A stretch of 64,000 bases of DNA. It comes from Myxococcota bacterium (lineage in GTDB: Bacteria > Myxococcota_A > UBA9160 > UBA6930). The notes below the pieces were generated by a model. That model was given only the letters and a program-made list of their open reading frames with translations, was not told the DNA's origin and searched no databases. Within the stretch, counting starts at the first letter, position 1. Every line of letters starts with the position of its first letter. The stretch covers positions 1 through 64,000 of the forward strand of contig JANQOX010000014.1 of the NCBI GenBank assembly GCA_028285625.1. Reading direction: 5' to 3'. Positions 27,299 to 35,506 of this stretch are shown piece by piece. The position numbers were made by a program, and so were the translations under genes.

Positions 27299-30200
27299 AT
27301 GCGCCCGTCCGTCCGGCTCGCTCTACGCTCCGGGGGCTTGGCCCTCGCCCTGCTCGGGTTCTCGCTGACTGCGTCTGATCCGGCCCAGGCGGGCCGCAAG
27401 CGGCCGCCCGCCGTGTCGCACGAGGAAGCGGGCCACCTCACCTTCACGAGCCCCCAGTCGAACCCGATCGTCGCGTGTGCCGATGGCTCGCGCGTGTTCG
27501 TCGCTGCCACCACCAGCAACCGCGTGGACGTGATCGACACCTCCACCAACACCGTCACCGACACGGTGGCCGTGGGCATGGAGCCGGTGGGTCTCGCGAT
27601 CCACCCGGTCGACGGCGACAGCTCGGGCTGCGGCGACGAGCTCTACGTGACCAATCACGTGTCCGACACGGTGAGCGTGATCGACCTCGTCGAGACCAGC
27701 GGGGACCACCTGAACGTGGTCGACACCATCCAGGAGCTCGACGCCAACGGGGCGACGCTCTTCGACGAGCCGGTGGGGGTCGCGTTCAACGGCGCCGGGA
27801 CCCAGGCCTACGTCACCCTCTCGTCGATCAACGACGTGGCGATCATCGATACGGCCACGCGCGCGGTCGTCGGCCGCCTGCACGTGACCAACCAGGACCC
27901 GCGCGCCATCGTCGTGCGCGACGACGTGCTCTACGTCGCCGCCTTCGAGTCCGGCAACCAGACCGAGACGTCGATGTGCGAGTTCGGCGGCGAGGACCCG
28001 GACCCCAACGACTGCACGCTGATCGCCCAGGACGCCGGCGAGTTCGCCATGAGCCCGAACCTGGCGGGCTTCACGAAGAACATCGACTTCGACCCGGACA
28101 TGCCCGACCGCGACCTCTTCGTCTGGGACGTGAGCACGCCCCTGGTGGGCGGCGAGGCCCCCGACGACGTGGTGGAGCACGTCGGGACGCTGCTCTACGG
28201 CATGGCCGTGGCCGCCAACGGCGACGTCTTCGTCACCCAGACCGAGGCGCGCAACGACGTCAACGGCAACGACAGCTCGTCGGCCAACCCCTCGGACGTC
28301 CACCCCGATGGCGACATCAATCTGAAGGACCTCCAGAACCGGCTGTTCGACAACCAGATCGCGCGCATCTCGTGCCCGGGCGGTTCCTGCGGCGTGCCGA
28401 GCCTGTTCGACCTCGACCCGGCGCTGCCCGCACAGCCGACCCCGGCGAATGCGCTGGCGACCCCCTACGGCATCGCGCTCACCGGCGACGACTCGACGCT
28501 GCTGGTGACCGCCATGGGCACCCACCGCATCTTCACGGCGTCCGCAGCGAACCCGGCGAGCGTCCTCGACCGGCTGGACGTGGGCGAGATCCCCAAGGGC
28601 GTGGCGCTGGTGTCCGGCGCAGGCCAGGCCACGGGCACGGCCTACGTGCTGAATACCCTGGGCAACACCGTGACCGTGGTGAGCGTGGGCGTGGCGGGTG
28701 CGCTGGCCCAGGTCGGCGCGCCGATCCCGGTGGGCGACGACCCCACGCCCGACGCGGTGCGGCGGGGCAACATCGCCTTCAACAACGCCTTCGCCTCCGA
28801 CTCGAGCACGTTCTCGTGCGGCAGCTGTCACCCCGACGGCAACACCGACCAGCTCATGTGGCGGATCGGGGCCGAGTGCTTCATCGCGGGCTGCGTCGCG
28901 GGAGAGGACGAGCCGCGCAGCACCATGCCGATCCGAGGCCTCAAGAACACGCTGCCGCTCCACTGGTCGGGCAACCTGGGCGACCCCTTCGGCGGGGGCA
29001 ACGGAGACGTCGGCAACACCGGCAACATCACCGACTGCACCCTCGGTGCGGGCCCGAACGGCGACCATGCGTGCTTCCTGGCCCTGGTGAACGCCGCCCT
29101 CAGCGGACCCATGTGCGACCACATCAACACGGCGTGTCCGTCCGGCGGCAACAACCTGCTCACGGCGCAGGAAGCCGACGACATGGCCACCTTCCTCGCC
29201 AGCGTGACCTACCCGCCGGCGCGCCATCGTCCGATCGACGACCTCATCACCCTCGAAGCCCTGCAGGGGTTCGAGGACTTCTTCATGGACAACCCGGGCA
29301 ACCGCGGCCAGGTCGGGGTCGACGACAACTTCGTGAGCGATCCCGAGTCGTGCGCGGATACCAGCGCCGGCTGCCACGAGCTACCGCTCACGGCGGGAAC
29401 GAACAGCGAGACGCTGGCCGGCTTCGACATCCCCACCATGCGCGGCATGTACGATCGCCAGCTCCAGTTCTCGGCGGGCATCACCAACCCCTCGGAGCTG
29501 ATGATCGGCGCGAACGACGGCAGCGTGACCCAGCTGCTCGGCTTCACGATCGGCACCATCCCGAACCCCTTCGGGACCTGGACGACCGACATGGGCCTCG
29601 AGGAGGACTTCGTGTTCGGCGTGGCCTACGGGGCCTTCGACCTGGTCTATGGCGGCTCCGCGTTGACGCAGTTCCAGATGTTCGAGGAGGCGAGCACGGG
29701 ACATTCGGGCGCCCTCGGCCGCCAGGTCACGCTGAACCCCGCGACCGCCACGGGGGGCGAACTCGCGGTGACCGATGCGCTCCTCGCCGAGCTCGAGGCC
29801 GCCGACGACCGCGGTGTGGTGAACCTGAGGGGCGAGACGCGCTGGTTCACGTCGCGGACGGAGATCTCCTACGCGCCGGAGGTGAACGCTTCGCAGCCGT
29901 ATCGGATCGGGACCGTGCACCGCTCGCGCGCCGACGTGCTCGCCCACGCCGCGGCCGGCCAGCTGGTGGGCACGCTCACGGCGAGCCTGCGGTCCGACGT
30001 GTCGGAGTCGTCGCTTCAGCCGCTGCTCAACGTGCGACTCAACAGCCAGTGCCGCGCCTCGAACGGGTCCGATCCCGTCCAGGACCCGGCGCTTCCCGTG
30101 CTCACGACGGCGGGCACGAGCATGCAGCTCGAGGGCATGGACGTGACGGCCAGCGACGAGGTGATCGTCAACGGCGAGCCGGTCGTGGGCGGAAGCGTCA

Positions 30201-30352
30201 CGATCAATGGCGGCTCGTCGAACTGCAGCACGTCGTTCACGCCGCAGAAGATCACGGTGAACATCGGGACGCCGCTCGCAGCGGGAACGCACCTGCTCCA
30301 GGTGCGCCGGGGCGGAATGCTCTCGAACGAGCTGCCGTTCCTGGTGCAGTAG
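27299..30352 (+). CDS. Secreted YVTN beta-propeller/cytochrome c-like protein
   Basis: A 1017-residue exported protein (signal peptide ending near ASDPAQA). Residues 40-490 form YVTN-type propeller blades (SNRVDVIDTSTNTVTDTVAVGMEPVGLAIHP, TQAYVTLSSINDVAIIDTA, GTAYVLNTLGNTVTVV). A CGSCH haem c site follows at 507-511, and a second C-x6-CH (C685, C692, H693) is unusual for haem c. The arrangement resembles surface cytochrome c peroxidase-like (MauG-type) or outer-surface oxidase proteins, with WSGNLGDPFGGGNGD and FDIPTMRGMYDRQLQ regions. The last 130 residues look like an IPT/TIG-type Ig fold. ATG 27299 lies behind GGGAGG, and TAGAAT at 27270 could be its -10. No neighbour obviously works with it. 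Confidence 0.82.
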   Translation: MRPSVRLALRSGGLALALLGFSLTASDPAQAGRKRPPAVSHEEAGHLTFTSPQSNPIVACADGSRVFVAATTSNRVDVIDTSTNTVTDTVAVGMEPVGLAIHPVDGDSSGCGDELYVTNHVSDTVSVIDLVETSGDHLNVVDTIQELDANGATLFDEPVGVAFNGAGTQAYVTLSSINDVAIIDTATRAVVGRLHVTNQDPRAIVVRDDVLYVAAFESGNQTETSMCEFGGEDPDPNDCTLIAQDAGEFAMSPNLAGFTKNIDFDPDMPDRDLFVWDVSTPLVGGEAPDDVVEHVGTLLYGMAVAANGDVFVTQTEARNDVNGNDSSSANPSDVHPDGDINLKDLQNRLFDNQIARISCPGGSCGVPSLFDLDPALPAQPTPANALATPYGIALTGDDSTLLVTAMGTHRIFTASAANPASVLDRLDVGEIPKGVALVSGAGQATGTAYVLNTLGNTVTVVSVGVAGALAQVGAPIPVGDDPTPDAVRRGNIAFNNAFASDSSTFSCGSCHPDGNTDQLMWRIGAECFIAGCVAGEDEPRSTMPIRGLKNTLPLHWSGNLGDPFGGGNGDVGNTGNITDCTLGAGPNGDHACFLALVNAALSGPMCDHINTACPSGGNNLLTAQEADDMATFLASVTYPPARHRPIDDLITLEALQGFEDFFMDNPGNRGQVGVDDNFVSDPESCADTSAGCHELPLTAGTNSETLAGFDIPTMRGMYDRQLQFSAGITNPSELMIGANDGSVTQLLGFTIGTIPNPFGTWTTDMGLEEDFVFGVAYGAFDLVYGGSALTQFQMFEEASTGHSGALGRQVTLNPATATGGELAVTDALLAELEAADDRGVVNLRGETRWFTSRTEISYAPEVNASQPYRIGTVHRSRADVLAHAAAGQLVGTLTASLRSDVSESSLQPLLNVRLNSQCRASNGSDPVQDPALPVLTTAGTSMQLEGMDVTASDEVIVNGEPVVGGSVTINGGSSNCSTSFTPQKITVNIGTPLAAGTHLLQVRRGGMLSNELPFLVQ

Positions 30353-30383
30353 CCCCGCCCGAGGGGGGTGCGCCGACGTTGCC

Positions 30384-31139
30384 CTAGAACGAGTCCTTCA
30401 TCGCCCGGCGGCGGCCGAGTTCTTCGACCGTCTCGGCGCGCATGAAGGGGTTGGTCCGGTGCTCGTCGGCGATGGTCGTCGGGACCGTCATCTCGTCGGC
30501 CGTGGCGTCGTGCCAGTCGGCGGCCGCGGCCGCCCGGAGCTTGCGCGCGCGCGCGAGTGCGTCGCCCACGTCGGCGTTGTCGGGCTCGACGTGCGCCGCG
30601 AACTCGAGATTCGACTGCGTGTACTCGTGGCCGCAAAAGACCCGCGTGTCGTCGGGCAGGGCCCCGAGCTTGGCCATGGCGGCATGCATCATCTCGGGGT
30701 CGCCCTCGAACAGCCGGCCGCAGCCTCCCGCGAAGAGCGTGTCGCCACAGAAGACGGCGCGGGCCTCGTCGAACACGTAGGCGATGTGCCCGCGCGTGTG
30801 GGCGGGAATGAACAGGATCCGGGCCGCGTGTTCGCCGACCGTGATGGTGTCGCCCTCGTCGAGGCCATGGGTGTAGCCCGGCAGGCGATCGGCATCGGAC
30901 ACGTGGCCATAGACCGGCGCGCCGTAGTGCTCGGCGAGCCGCGGGTTGGCCATGGAGTGGTCCGGGTGGTGGTGGGTGGAGAGCACCTTGGTGACGCGCG
31001 CTCCGAGCTCGGTGGCCCGGGCGACGACCGGGTCGAACTCCGGCGCGTCGACCACGGCGGCGTCTTGGGTGGCCTCGCAGATCACGAGGTAGGTGTAGTT
31101 GTCGCCCAGGGTCGGGATGCGTTCCACGCGAAGTGCCAT
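30384..31139 (-). CDS. gloB: Hydroxyacylglutathione hydrolase (glyoxalase II)
   Basis: Hydrolyses S-lactoylglutathione (or another glutathione thioester) in methylglyoxal detoxification. A 251-residue MBL-fold protein with THHHPDH (H56, H58, D60, H61), FIPAHTRGHIAYV, FCGDTLFAGGCGRLFEG and FCGHEYTQSNLEFA, then the C-terminal HRTNPFMRAE that binds glutathione in the family. All of these are diagnostic of GloB rather than other MBL enzymes. Last gene of a three-gene operon after the Nudix and nuclease genes (11 nt gap). No glyoxalase I is in the window, although a two-domain VOC protein is encoded at 42941. Confidence 0.95.
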   Translation of the reverse strand: MALRVERIPTLGDNYTYLVICEATQDAAVVDAPEFDPVVARATELGARVTKVLSTHHHPDHSMANPRLAEHYGAPVYGHVSDADRLPGYTHGLDEGDTITVGEHAARILFIPAHTRGHIAYVFDEARAVFCGDTLFAGGCGRLFEGDPEMMHAAMAKLGALPDDTRVFCGHEYTQSNLEFAAHVEPDNADVGDALARARKLRAAAAADWHDATADEMTVPTTIADEHRTNPFMRAETVEELGRRRAMKDSF

Positions 31140-31150
31140 GGCTGGCGAAG

Positions 31151-31975
31151 CTACAGAAGGTCGAGCTGGGGTTCGAGGGCGGCCGCCTCGGCCGGGAGCT
31201 CCGGAAGCTGGCCCCCGAAGGCCGGGCACATGGGCCGGTACTCGCACCAGTCGCACAGGCCGCTCTCGCGCTCTTCCCAGGTTTCTTCCGCACGGATGCG
31301 GTCCACGATGCCCATCACTTCGGCGCGCAGGGCATCGAGCTGCTCGGGGGAGCGCTGGCTCTCGAGCCGTCGGTCGGCCCCCACGTAGTGCCAGACGAGC
31401 CGCACCTCGCCCTTCTCGCCGAGCTCCTCGCGCAGGCCGATCTCGTACAGCGCGAGCTGACGGTCGGCTTCGAGCTCTTCGGGCCGAGGGACGCGGCGGC
31501 CGGTCTTGAAGTCGTGGATTTCGAGCGCGCCGTCGCGGGCGCGGACGATGCGATCGACGATGCCGCGGATCGCGTAGCGGCCGGCCGGGTCGAGCCGGAA
31601 CTGCACCTTCTTCTCGAGGCCCAGGGTCTCGTCCGCGTCGAAGGGGTAGTGGCGGCGGTAGTAGTTCTGGATGCCTCGCGCGCCCTGGTCGCGGTAGAAG
31701 CCCGGGCCCACGCCCGAGCGGACGATCCGGATGCGCTCGGGTTGGTAGGCGGCCTGGAAGTTCTGGTGGTAGCGCCAGATCACGCGCTCGAGCGACGGCA
31801 CCATGCCGTCTCCCACGAAGGTGTAGAGCCGCTCCAGGATTTCGTGGACGCGCTTGCCGACGAAGGCCTCGATGCCCTCGGTGTCGACCTGCACCTTGGC
31901 CACGTAGCGAAACCAGTACTTGCGCGGGCAGGTCTCGAAGCTGCTGAGGCTCGAGTGGCTGAAGACCTTCTGCAC
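31151..31975 (-). CDS. RecB/Cas4-like PD-(D/E)XK nuclease with Fe-S cysteines
   Basis: A 274-residue single-domain nuclease. C16 (ETCPRKYWF) and C241, C244 and C250 (CDWCEYRPMC) form the four-cysteine cluster that holds a [4Fe-4S] in AddB, Cas4 and related nucleases. The nuclease core shows H44 (RVHEIL), D141 (GIVDRI), D155 and K157 (HDFKTG) and the QxxxY helix (Q173, Y177). It has no helicase domain. No cas genes or CRISPR repeats lie nearby, so a DNA-repair role is likelier than adaptation. It is translated between a Nudix gene (9 nt gap) and gloB (11 nt gap) in one operon. Confidence 0.9.
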   Translation of the reverse strand: MQKVFSHSSLSSFETCPRKYWFRYVAKVQVDTEGIEAFVGKRVHEILERLYTFVGDGMVPSLERVIWRYHQNFQAAYQPERIRIVRSGVGPGFYRDQGARGIQNYYRRHYPFDADETLGLEKKVQFRLDPAGRYAIRGIVDRIVRARDGALEIHDFKTGRRVPRPEELEADRQLALYEIGLREELGEKGEVRLVWHYVGADRRLESQRSPEQLDALRAEVMGIVDRIRAEETWEERESGLCDWCEYRPMCPAFGGQLPELPAEAAALEPQLDLL

Positions 31976-31984
31976 CCGGCCAGC

Positions 31985-32437
31985 CTAGCGAAGCAGGTCG
32001 CGCAGCAGCCCACGCGCCTCGCTCACGACCTGGCGCTCGGTTTCGAAGGTGAGCAGGCTCTCGGCCTCGTCCGGCGAGCACCAGAAGGTGCGGTCGAACT
32101 CGCCATCGACCGGGCGAAGTTCGCCCGCCGTCTGGCGCATCAGGTAGAAGTCCACGCGCTTGCGGACGCGGCGCCGCTTGCGCTTCTCCTCGTACACGTA
32201 CGAGACGCTCGACAACGGGGCCACGATCTCGGCTTCGAGCCCGGTTTCTTCGAGCACCTCGCGTCGGGCGGCCTGCTGGGTCGTTTCGCCGGCATCGAGG
32301 TGGCCCTTGGGAAGCCGCACCGTGCGGCGCTCGAGGTTGCGGTCCACCTGCTCGGCGAGCGCGATCTCGACCGCGCCGGCCTGCTCGCGGAACACCACGC
32401 CCCCAGCGCTGGTCTCCTCCACCGTCTTCTTGGCCAC
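31985..32437 (-). CDS. Nudix hydrolase
   Basis: A 150-residue Nudix protein with a complete box G45-x5-E51-x7-REVLEETGL, i.e. GHLDAGET...RREVLEETG. It begins with the typical strand TSAGGVVFRE. KRKRRRVRKRVDFYLM is a basic stretch before the third strand. It could hydrolyse ADP-ribose, diadenosine polyphosphates or oxidised nucleotides; the sequence resembles the (di)nucleoside polyphosphate group. The start is a GTG at 32437. It is the first gene of the Nudix-nuclease-gloB operon and is divergent from cysE, 104 bp away, where both promoters should lie. Confidence 0.92.
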   Translation of the reverse strand: MAKKTVEETSAGGVVFREQAGAVEIALAEQVDRNLERRTVRLPKGHLDAGETTQQAARREVLEETGLEAEIVAPLSSVSYVYEEKRKRRRVRKRVDFYLMRQTAGELRPVDGEFDRTFWCSPDEAESLLTFETERQVVSEARGLLRDLLR

Positions 32438-32541
32438 CTGACCCCCCGAGCCCGCCCGCAGGCCGGCCGCCGCCACGAATGCCGCTCCGCGACCGGGCGC
32501 TAGACTCCCTGAAATCGTGCCCGCGCCCGTGGCAGGACCCC

Positions 32542-33411
32542 ATGAAAGCGAAGCGCATCGACGACGTCCATCAGGAGACCATCGCGGCCCTCGCCTCGAG
32601 CGCCGACGACGCCCTTTCCAAGGCCGACTGCGAGGGCTTTGCGGACTGGAACGAAGTCGTGGCCTGGGCCGAGCGCGCCAAGGCCGTGGTCCTGCACGAG
32701 CGCGACCTGGGAGCGCTCCGTTCCGAGATTCCCACGCTGGCCGAGCGCCTGGTTCGGCTGCTCGACCGCGTGGTGCTGCCCGGGGAGTTCGATCCCGACG
32801 CCGTGTCCGCCGCATTCATCGAGCGGCTCCCGGACGTCCGCCGCAGGCTCGCCGAGGACGTCGAGGCGGCCTTCGAGGGCGATCCCGCCGCCAGGAGCTT
32901 CGGGGAGATCGTCGTGGCCTACCCGTCGGTCCATGCGCTGGCGATCTACCGCATTGCTCACGAGCTGGTGCGGCTCGGGGTACCCCAGATTCCCCGCGTC
33001 ATGTCCGAGCATGCCCACGCACGCACGGGCATCGACATCCACCCGGCCGCGCGAATCGGTCGTCGCTTCTTCATCGATCACGGTACGGGCGTGGTGATCG
33101 GCGAGACCAGCGAGATCGGCGACAACGTGCGCCTCTACCACGGCGTGACCCTGGGCGCCTTCTCGCCGCGGCGTGGCCAGACCATCCGCGGGACCAAGCG
33201 ACACCCCACCATCGAGGACGACGTCACGATCTACCCCGGTGCCACCATTCTCGGCGGCGAGACCGTGATCGGCCGGGGCAGCGTGGTGAACGGGAATGCC
33301 TACGTCACCGAGACCGTGCCCCCGGGCTCGCGGGTGGTGCCCGAGGCGCCGCGTCAGATGGTCCGCCGGCGCTCCGATGGCCGCGACCGTCAGCTCGAGT
33401 GGGACCTTTGA
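32542..33411 (+). CDS. cysE: Serine O-acetyltransferase
   Basis: Acetylates L-serine with acetyl-CoA, the first step of cysteine synthesis. A 289-residue protein with a helical N-terminal domain and a left-handed beta-helix: SEHAHARTGIDIHPAARIGRRFFIDHGTGVVIGETSEIGDNVRLYHGVTLG, then hexapeptide repeats ILGGETVIGRGSVV. Both catalytic histidines of the family are present (IDHG, YHGV). It belongs to the longer EpsC/SrpH-like type with an N-terminal extension. A TAGACT hexamer at 32497-32502 may be its -10. The stop TGA overlaps the ccmH-like start by one base. No cysK is in the window. Confidence 0.95.
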   Translation: MKAKRIDDVHQETIAALASSADDALSKADCEGFADWNEVVAWAERAKAVVLHERDLGALRSEIPTLAERLVRLLDRVVLPGEFDPDAVSAAFIERLPDVRRRLAEDVEAAFEGDPAARSFGEIVVAYPSVHALAIYRIAHELVRLGVPQIPRVMSEHAHARTGIDIHPAARIGRRFFIDHGTGVVIGETSEIGDNVRLYHGVTLGAFSPRRGQTIRGTKRHPTIEDDVTIYPGATILGGETVIGRGSVVNGNAYVTETVPPGSRVVPEAPRQMVRRRSDGRDRQLEWDL

Positions 33412-33905
33412 TGCGCCCCCTGCTGCAAGCCCTCACCATCGGTCTCCTGCTCGCGGTCGCCACGCCCGCCTCGTCCGAAGAGGAGGGCTGGGGCTACGCG
33501 CTCGCGAACGAGCTGATGAGTCCCTACTGCCCGGGCCGCGCGCTCACGGAATGTCCGAGCCCCCAGGCGGGCGAGCTTCGCGAGTGGATCCTGGAGCAGG
33601 AGCGCGCGGGCGTCAGCCGAGAGGACGTGGAGGCCGAGCTGTTCGGAACGTACGGGGACCAGCTGTTGCAGGCCCCGCGCGCCGAGGGACTGGGCTTGCT
33701 CGCGTACGCGATGCCCGCAGCGCTCTTCCTGTTGGGCGGCGTGGTGGTGTTCGCGTTTCTACGCCGCCAGCGCAGCGCCGACGCCGAGCCGGCTGGAGCG
33801 TCCGCAGCACCGGGACCGACCGCGGCCGTGGCCGCCCTGGATGACGAGATCGCCGCCGAGGTCGATGCCGCCATCGCAGCCGAGCTCGAAGAAGGGCGCG
33901 CCTAG
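33411..33905 (+). CDS. ccmH: CcmH-like cytochrome c biogenesis protein
   Basis: A 164-residue exported protein with a signal peptide (to about residue 21), a short periplasmic domain, and one membrane helix at 98-117, followed by an Ala/Glu-rich cytoplasmic tail. CcmH keeps apocytochrome c cysteines reduced for haem ligation. The family three-helix bundle is recognisable (AGELREWILEQERAGVSREDVEAELFGTYGDQLL). In place of CxxC the protein has C40 and C48 (MSPYCPGRALTECPS), so a classical thiol pair is absent. No other ccm genes are present; the gene follows cysE with a one-base overlap. The large CxxCH protein at 27299 could be a client. Confidence 0.85.
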   Translation: MRPLLQALTIGLLLAVATPASSEEEGWGYALANELMSPYCPGRALTECPSPQAGELREWILEQERAGVSREDVEAELFGTYGDQLLQAPRAEGLGLLAYAMPAALFLLGGVVVFAFLRRQRSADAEPAGASAAPGPTAAVAALDDEIAAEVDAAIAAELEEGRA

Positions 33906-33921
33906 CCAAAGGCGCGCGCCC
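33894..33921. terminator. Bidirectional hairpin between ccmH and a convergent gene
   Basis: GGGCGCGCC (33894-33902) can pair with GGCGCGCGCCC (33911-33921) around an 8-nt loop, with a two-base bulge. It lies over the ccmH stop in the 22-bp convergent gap. Confidence 0.5.
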
Positions 33922-33927
33922 GATCGG

Positions 33928-35484
33928 CTAGGGCCCGGGGACGACGAACTCCCCGCGGCCGTCGAAGCGGACGGCTACGTCCTGAACGGGGGCGCGGCTG
34001 CCGGGTGACACGAACACGTTCCCCGCATGTTGGCCTGCGTGACGCATCGCAAGCACCAGGCCACCGTCTCGTTCCCGCAGCGCAGCGACCTCGGCCGTGC
34101 CCATGCCGACGTGCAGACTGCTGCCGACCACCTGCGGGCGCTCCGCCTGCGGCGTGAGCGCGAGCAGCCGGCAGCCGCCTGCGCCGACCTCGCGCGACGC
34201 AACGCCCTCGTCGGTGAGCCCGAGGTAGGCGTTGGCGAAGAAGTCGTAGACGTGGTGGGGGGCGCCGGCCCGGCCGACGCGCGCGAACTCCAGGCCCAAC
34301 GGCTGCGGCGTAGAAGTGGGGTTGTGGATCAGGACGGCGATGCGCTCGCCCACCAGGGCCACGACCATGATGTTCGCCGCCGGCCGTGAGGCGCGTCGGC
34401 CCAAGGGCGGGAGCGCGCATTGCAGCCAGGCGCCGGTCGCCTCCGGCCCGGGTCGGGGAGTCCGCACGTGCCCGGCGACGAGCCCCGCCAGTGCGAGCGC
34501 CGTCTGGTCGCTCGGGCCCGGTGGATTCGCGGGCTCCTCCAGGACGGCGTCGAGGGAAACCAACCGTTGTGCGGTCCACGCCACCTCGAACAGGCCCCCT
34601 GCTGGCCGGTACGCGTCGGCGTCACCCGCGCAGGCGACCAACGGTCCCGAGGCTGCGAGCACGCCGCCCGCGGACCGTTCGGCGCGGGCGTCTCGCAGGG
34701 CTTCGCGCAGGGTCGGCGCATCGCTGGCCGGGCCTTCGTATTCGGTATAGGGCGTGACGGCGTCCGGGCACAGACGCTCGGCCCAGCCGCCGCTCGCCGA
34801 GGCGCGTCGAGGCTGGCCCGAAGCCATGTCGTGCCCAGCGCGCTCTGCGAACGCGATGAGTGCGGCGTCTTCGGACTCGGCGAGGCCGATGAACGCACGA
34901 TCCGACTGGATCTCCTGGCCCGGTTCGAGCCAGGCGGGTGCTTGGCAGTTCGCGCGGGTGCCCGACGCGTCCGAGGTGAAGCGCCCGAATCCCGTGCGTG
35001 CGGTGGTGAAGCCCAGGAGCAGCGCGCCTCCGGCTGGTGACGGCGCCAAGGTGAGGGCCTCGCGTTCCTCGGCGCCCTGGGCGAAGAGCACCCGACGTGT
35101 CGCACCGGGAATGGGCGCCGCTGCCGCGAGCGGCACGAGCGATCCGAGGGCGAGGGGGGCGTCGCTGCGGTTGCCGAGGGCCAGCGTCGCCGAGAGGCCG
35201 CGGCCCGCCGCATCGAGTTCCAGGCACCAGCGCGCCCAGCGTCCGTCGTCCTGCCAGGCGAGCCACTCGGCGCGGTGTGCAGGGCCGGCGTCGCGCTTCA
35301 CGTGGCCTGTGGCGACCGCGCTGCGCCCCTCGGCGAAGACCGTCGCAAAGGCCGGCGGGAGGGAGGGCGCCAGCGCGGGCAACAGCGGTCGATCGCCGCG
35401 AAGCAGCACGACCTGCGGGCGTGCGGCGTCGACCACGGCGCGCAGGTCGCCCGCCTCCAGGTCGAGCCGGCTCTGCGTCGTCAC
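33928..35484 (-). CDS. Glycoside hydrolase 36/27-like beta-sandwich protein without catalytic barrel
   Basis: A 518-residue cytoplasmic protein with no signal peptide. The N-terminal 230 residues are all-beta and resemble the supersandwich domain of GH36 alpha-galactosidases (ALGNRSDAPLALGSLVPL, GALLLGFTTARTGFGRF). The C-terminal 170 residues resemble the antiparallel beta domain of GH27/GH36 enzymes (PLGLEFARVGRAGAPHHVYDFFANAYLGL...LLALTPQAERPQVVGSSLHVGMG). Between them there are only about 100 residues, too few for a TIM barrel, and I see no catalytic aspartates. It is probably a non-catalytic carbohydrate-binding or structural protein. A TATAAC hexamer ends 7 nt before the GTG start. Confidence 0.6.
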   Translation of the reverse strand: MTTQSRLDLEAGDLRAVVDAARPQVVLLRGDRPLLPALAPSLPPAFATVFAEGRSAVATGHVKRDAGPAHRAEWLAWQDDGRWARWCLELDAAGRGLSATLALGNRSDAPLALGSLVPLAAAAPIPGATRRVLFAQGAEEREALTLAPSPAGGALLLGFTTARTGFGRFTSDASGTRANCQAPAWLEPGQEIQSDRAFIGLAESEDAALIAFAERAGHDMASGQPRRASASGGWAERLCPDAVTPYTEYEGPASDAPTLREALRDARAERSAGGVLAASGPLVACAGDADAYRPAGGLFEVAWTAQRLVSLDAVLEEPANPPGPSDQTALALAGLVAGHVRTPRPGPEATGAWLQCALPPLGRRASRPAANIMVVALVGERIAVLIHNPTSTPQPLGLEFARVGRAGAPHHVYDFFANAYLGLTDEGVASREVGAGGCRLLALTPQAERPQVVGSSLHVGMGTAEVAALRERDGGLVLAMRHAGQHAGNVFVSPGSRAPVQDVAVRFDGRGEFVVPGP

Positions 35485-35491
35485 GGCTCCG

Positions 35492-35499
35492 GTTATACT
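35492..35499. promoter_or_regulatory. Shared -10 element for two divergent genes
   Basis: GTTATACT reads TATACT on the plus strand (35494-35499), ending 7 nt before the adenosyltransferase GTG (35507), and TATAAC on the minus strand (35497-35492), ending 7 nt before the GTG of the divergent gene (35484). Both mRNAs would start at or next to the start codon. Confidence 0.6.
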
Positions 35500-35506
35500 C
35501 CGCGCC

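Noticed and set aside
31151..32437. Cas4-like nuclease as part of a CRISPR or defence locus
   Set aside because: No repeats, cas genes, helicase or other defence gene lies nearby. The operon partners are a Nudix hydrolase and glyoxalase II.
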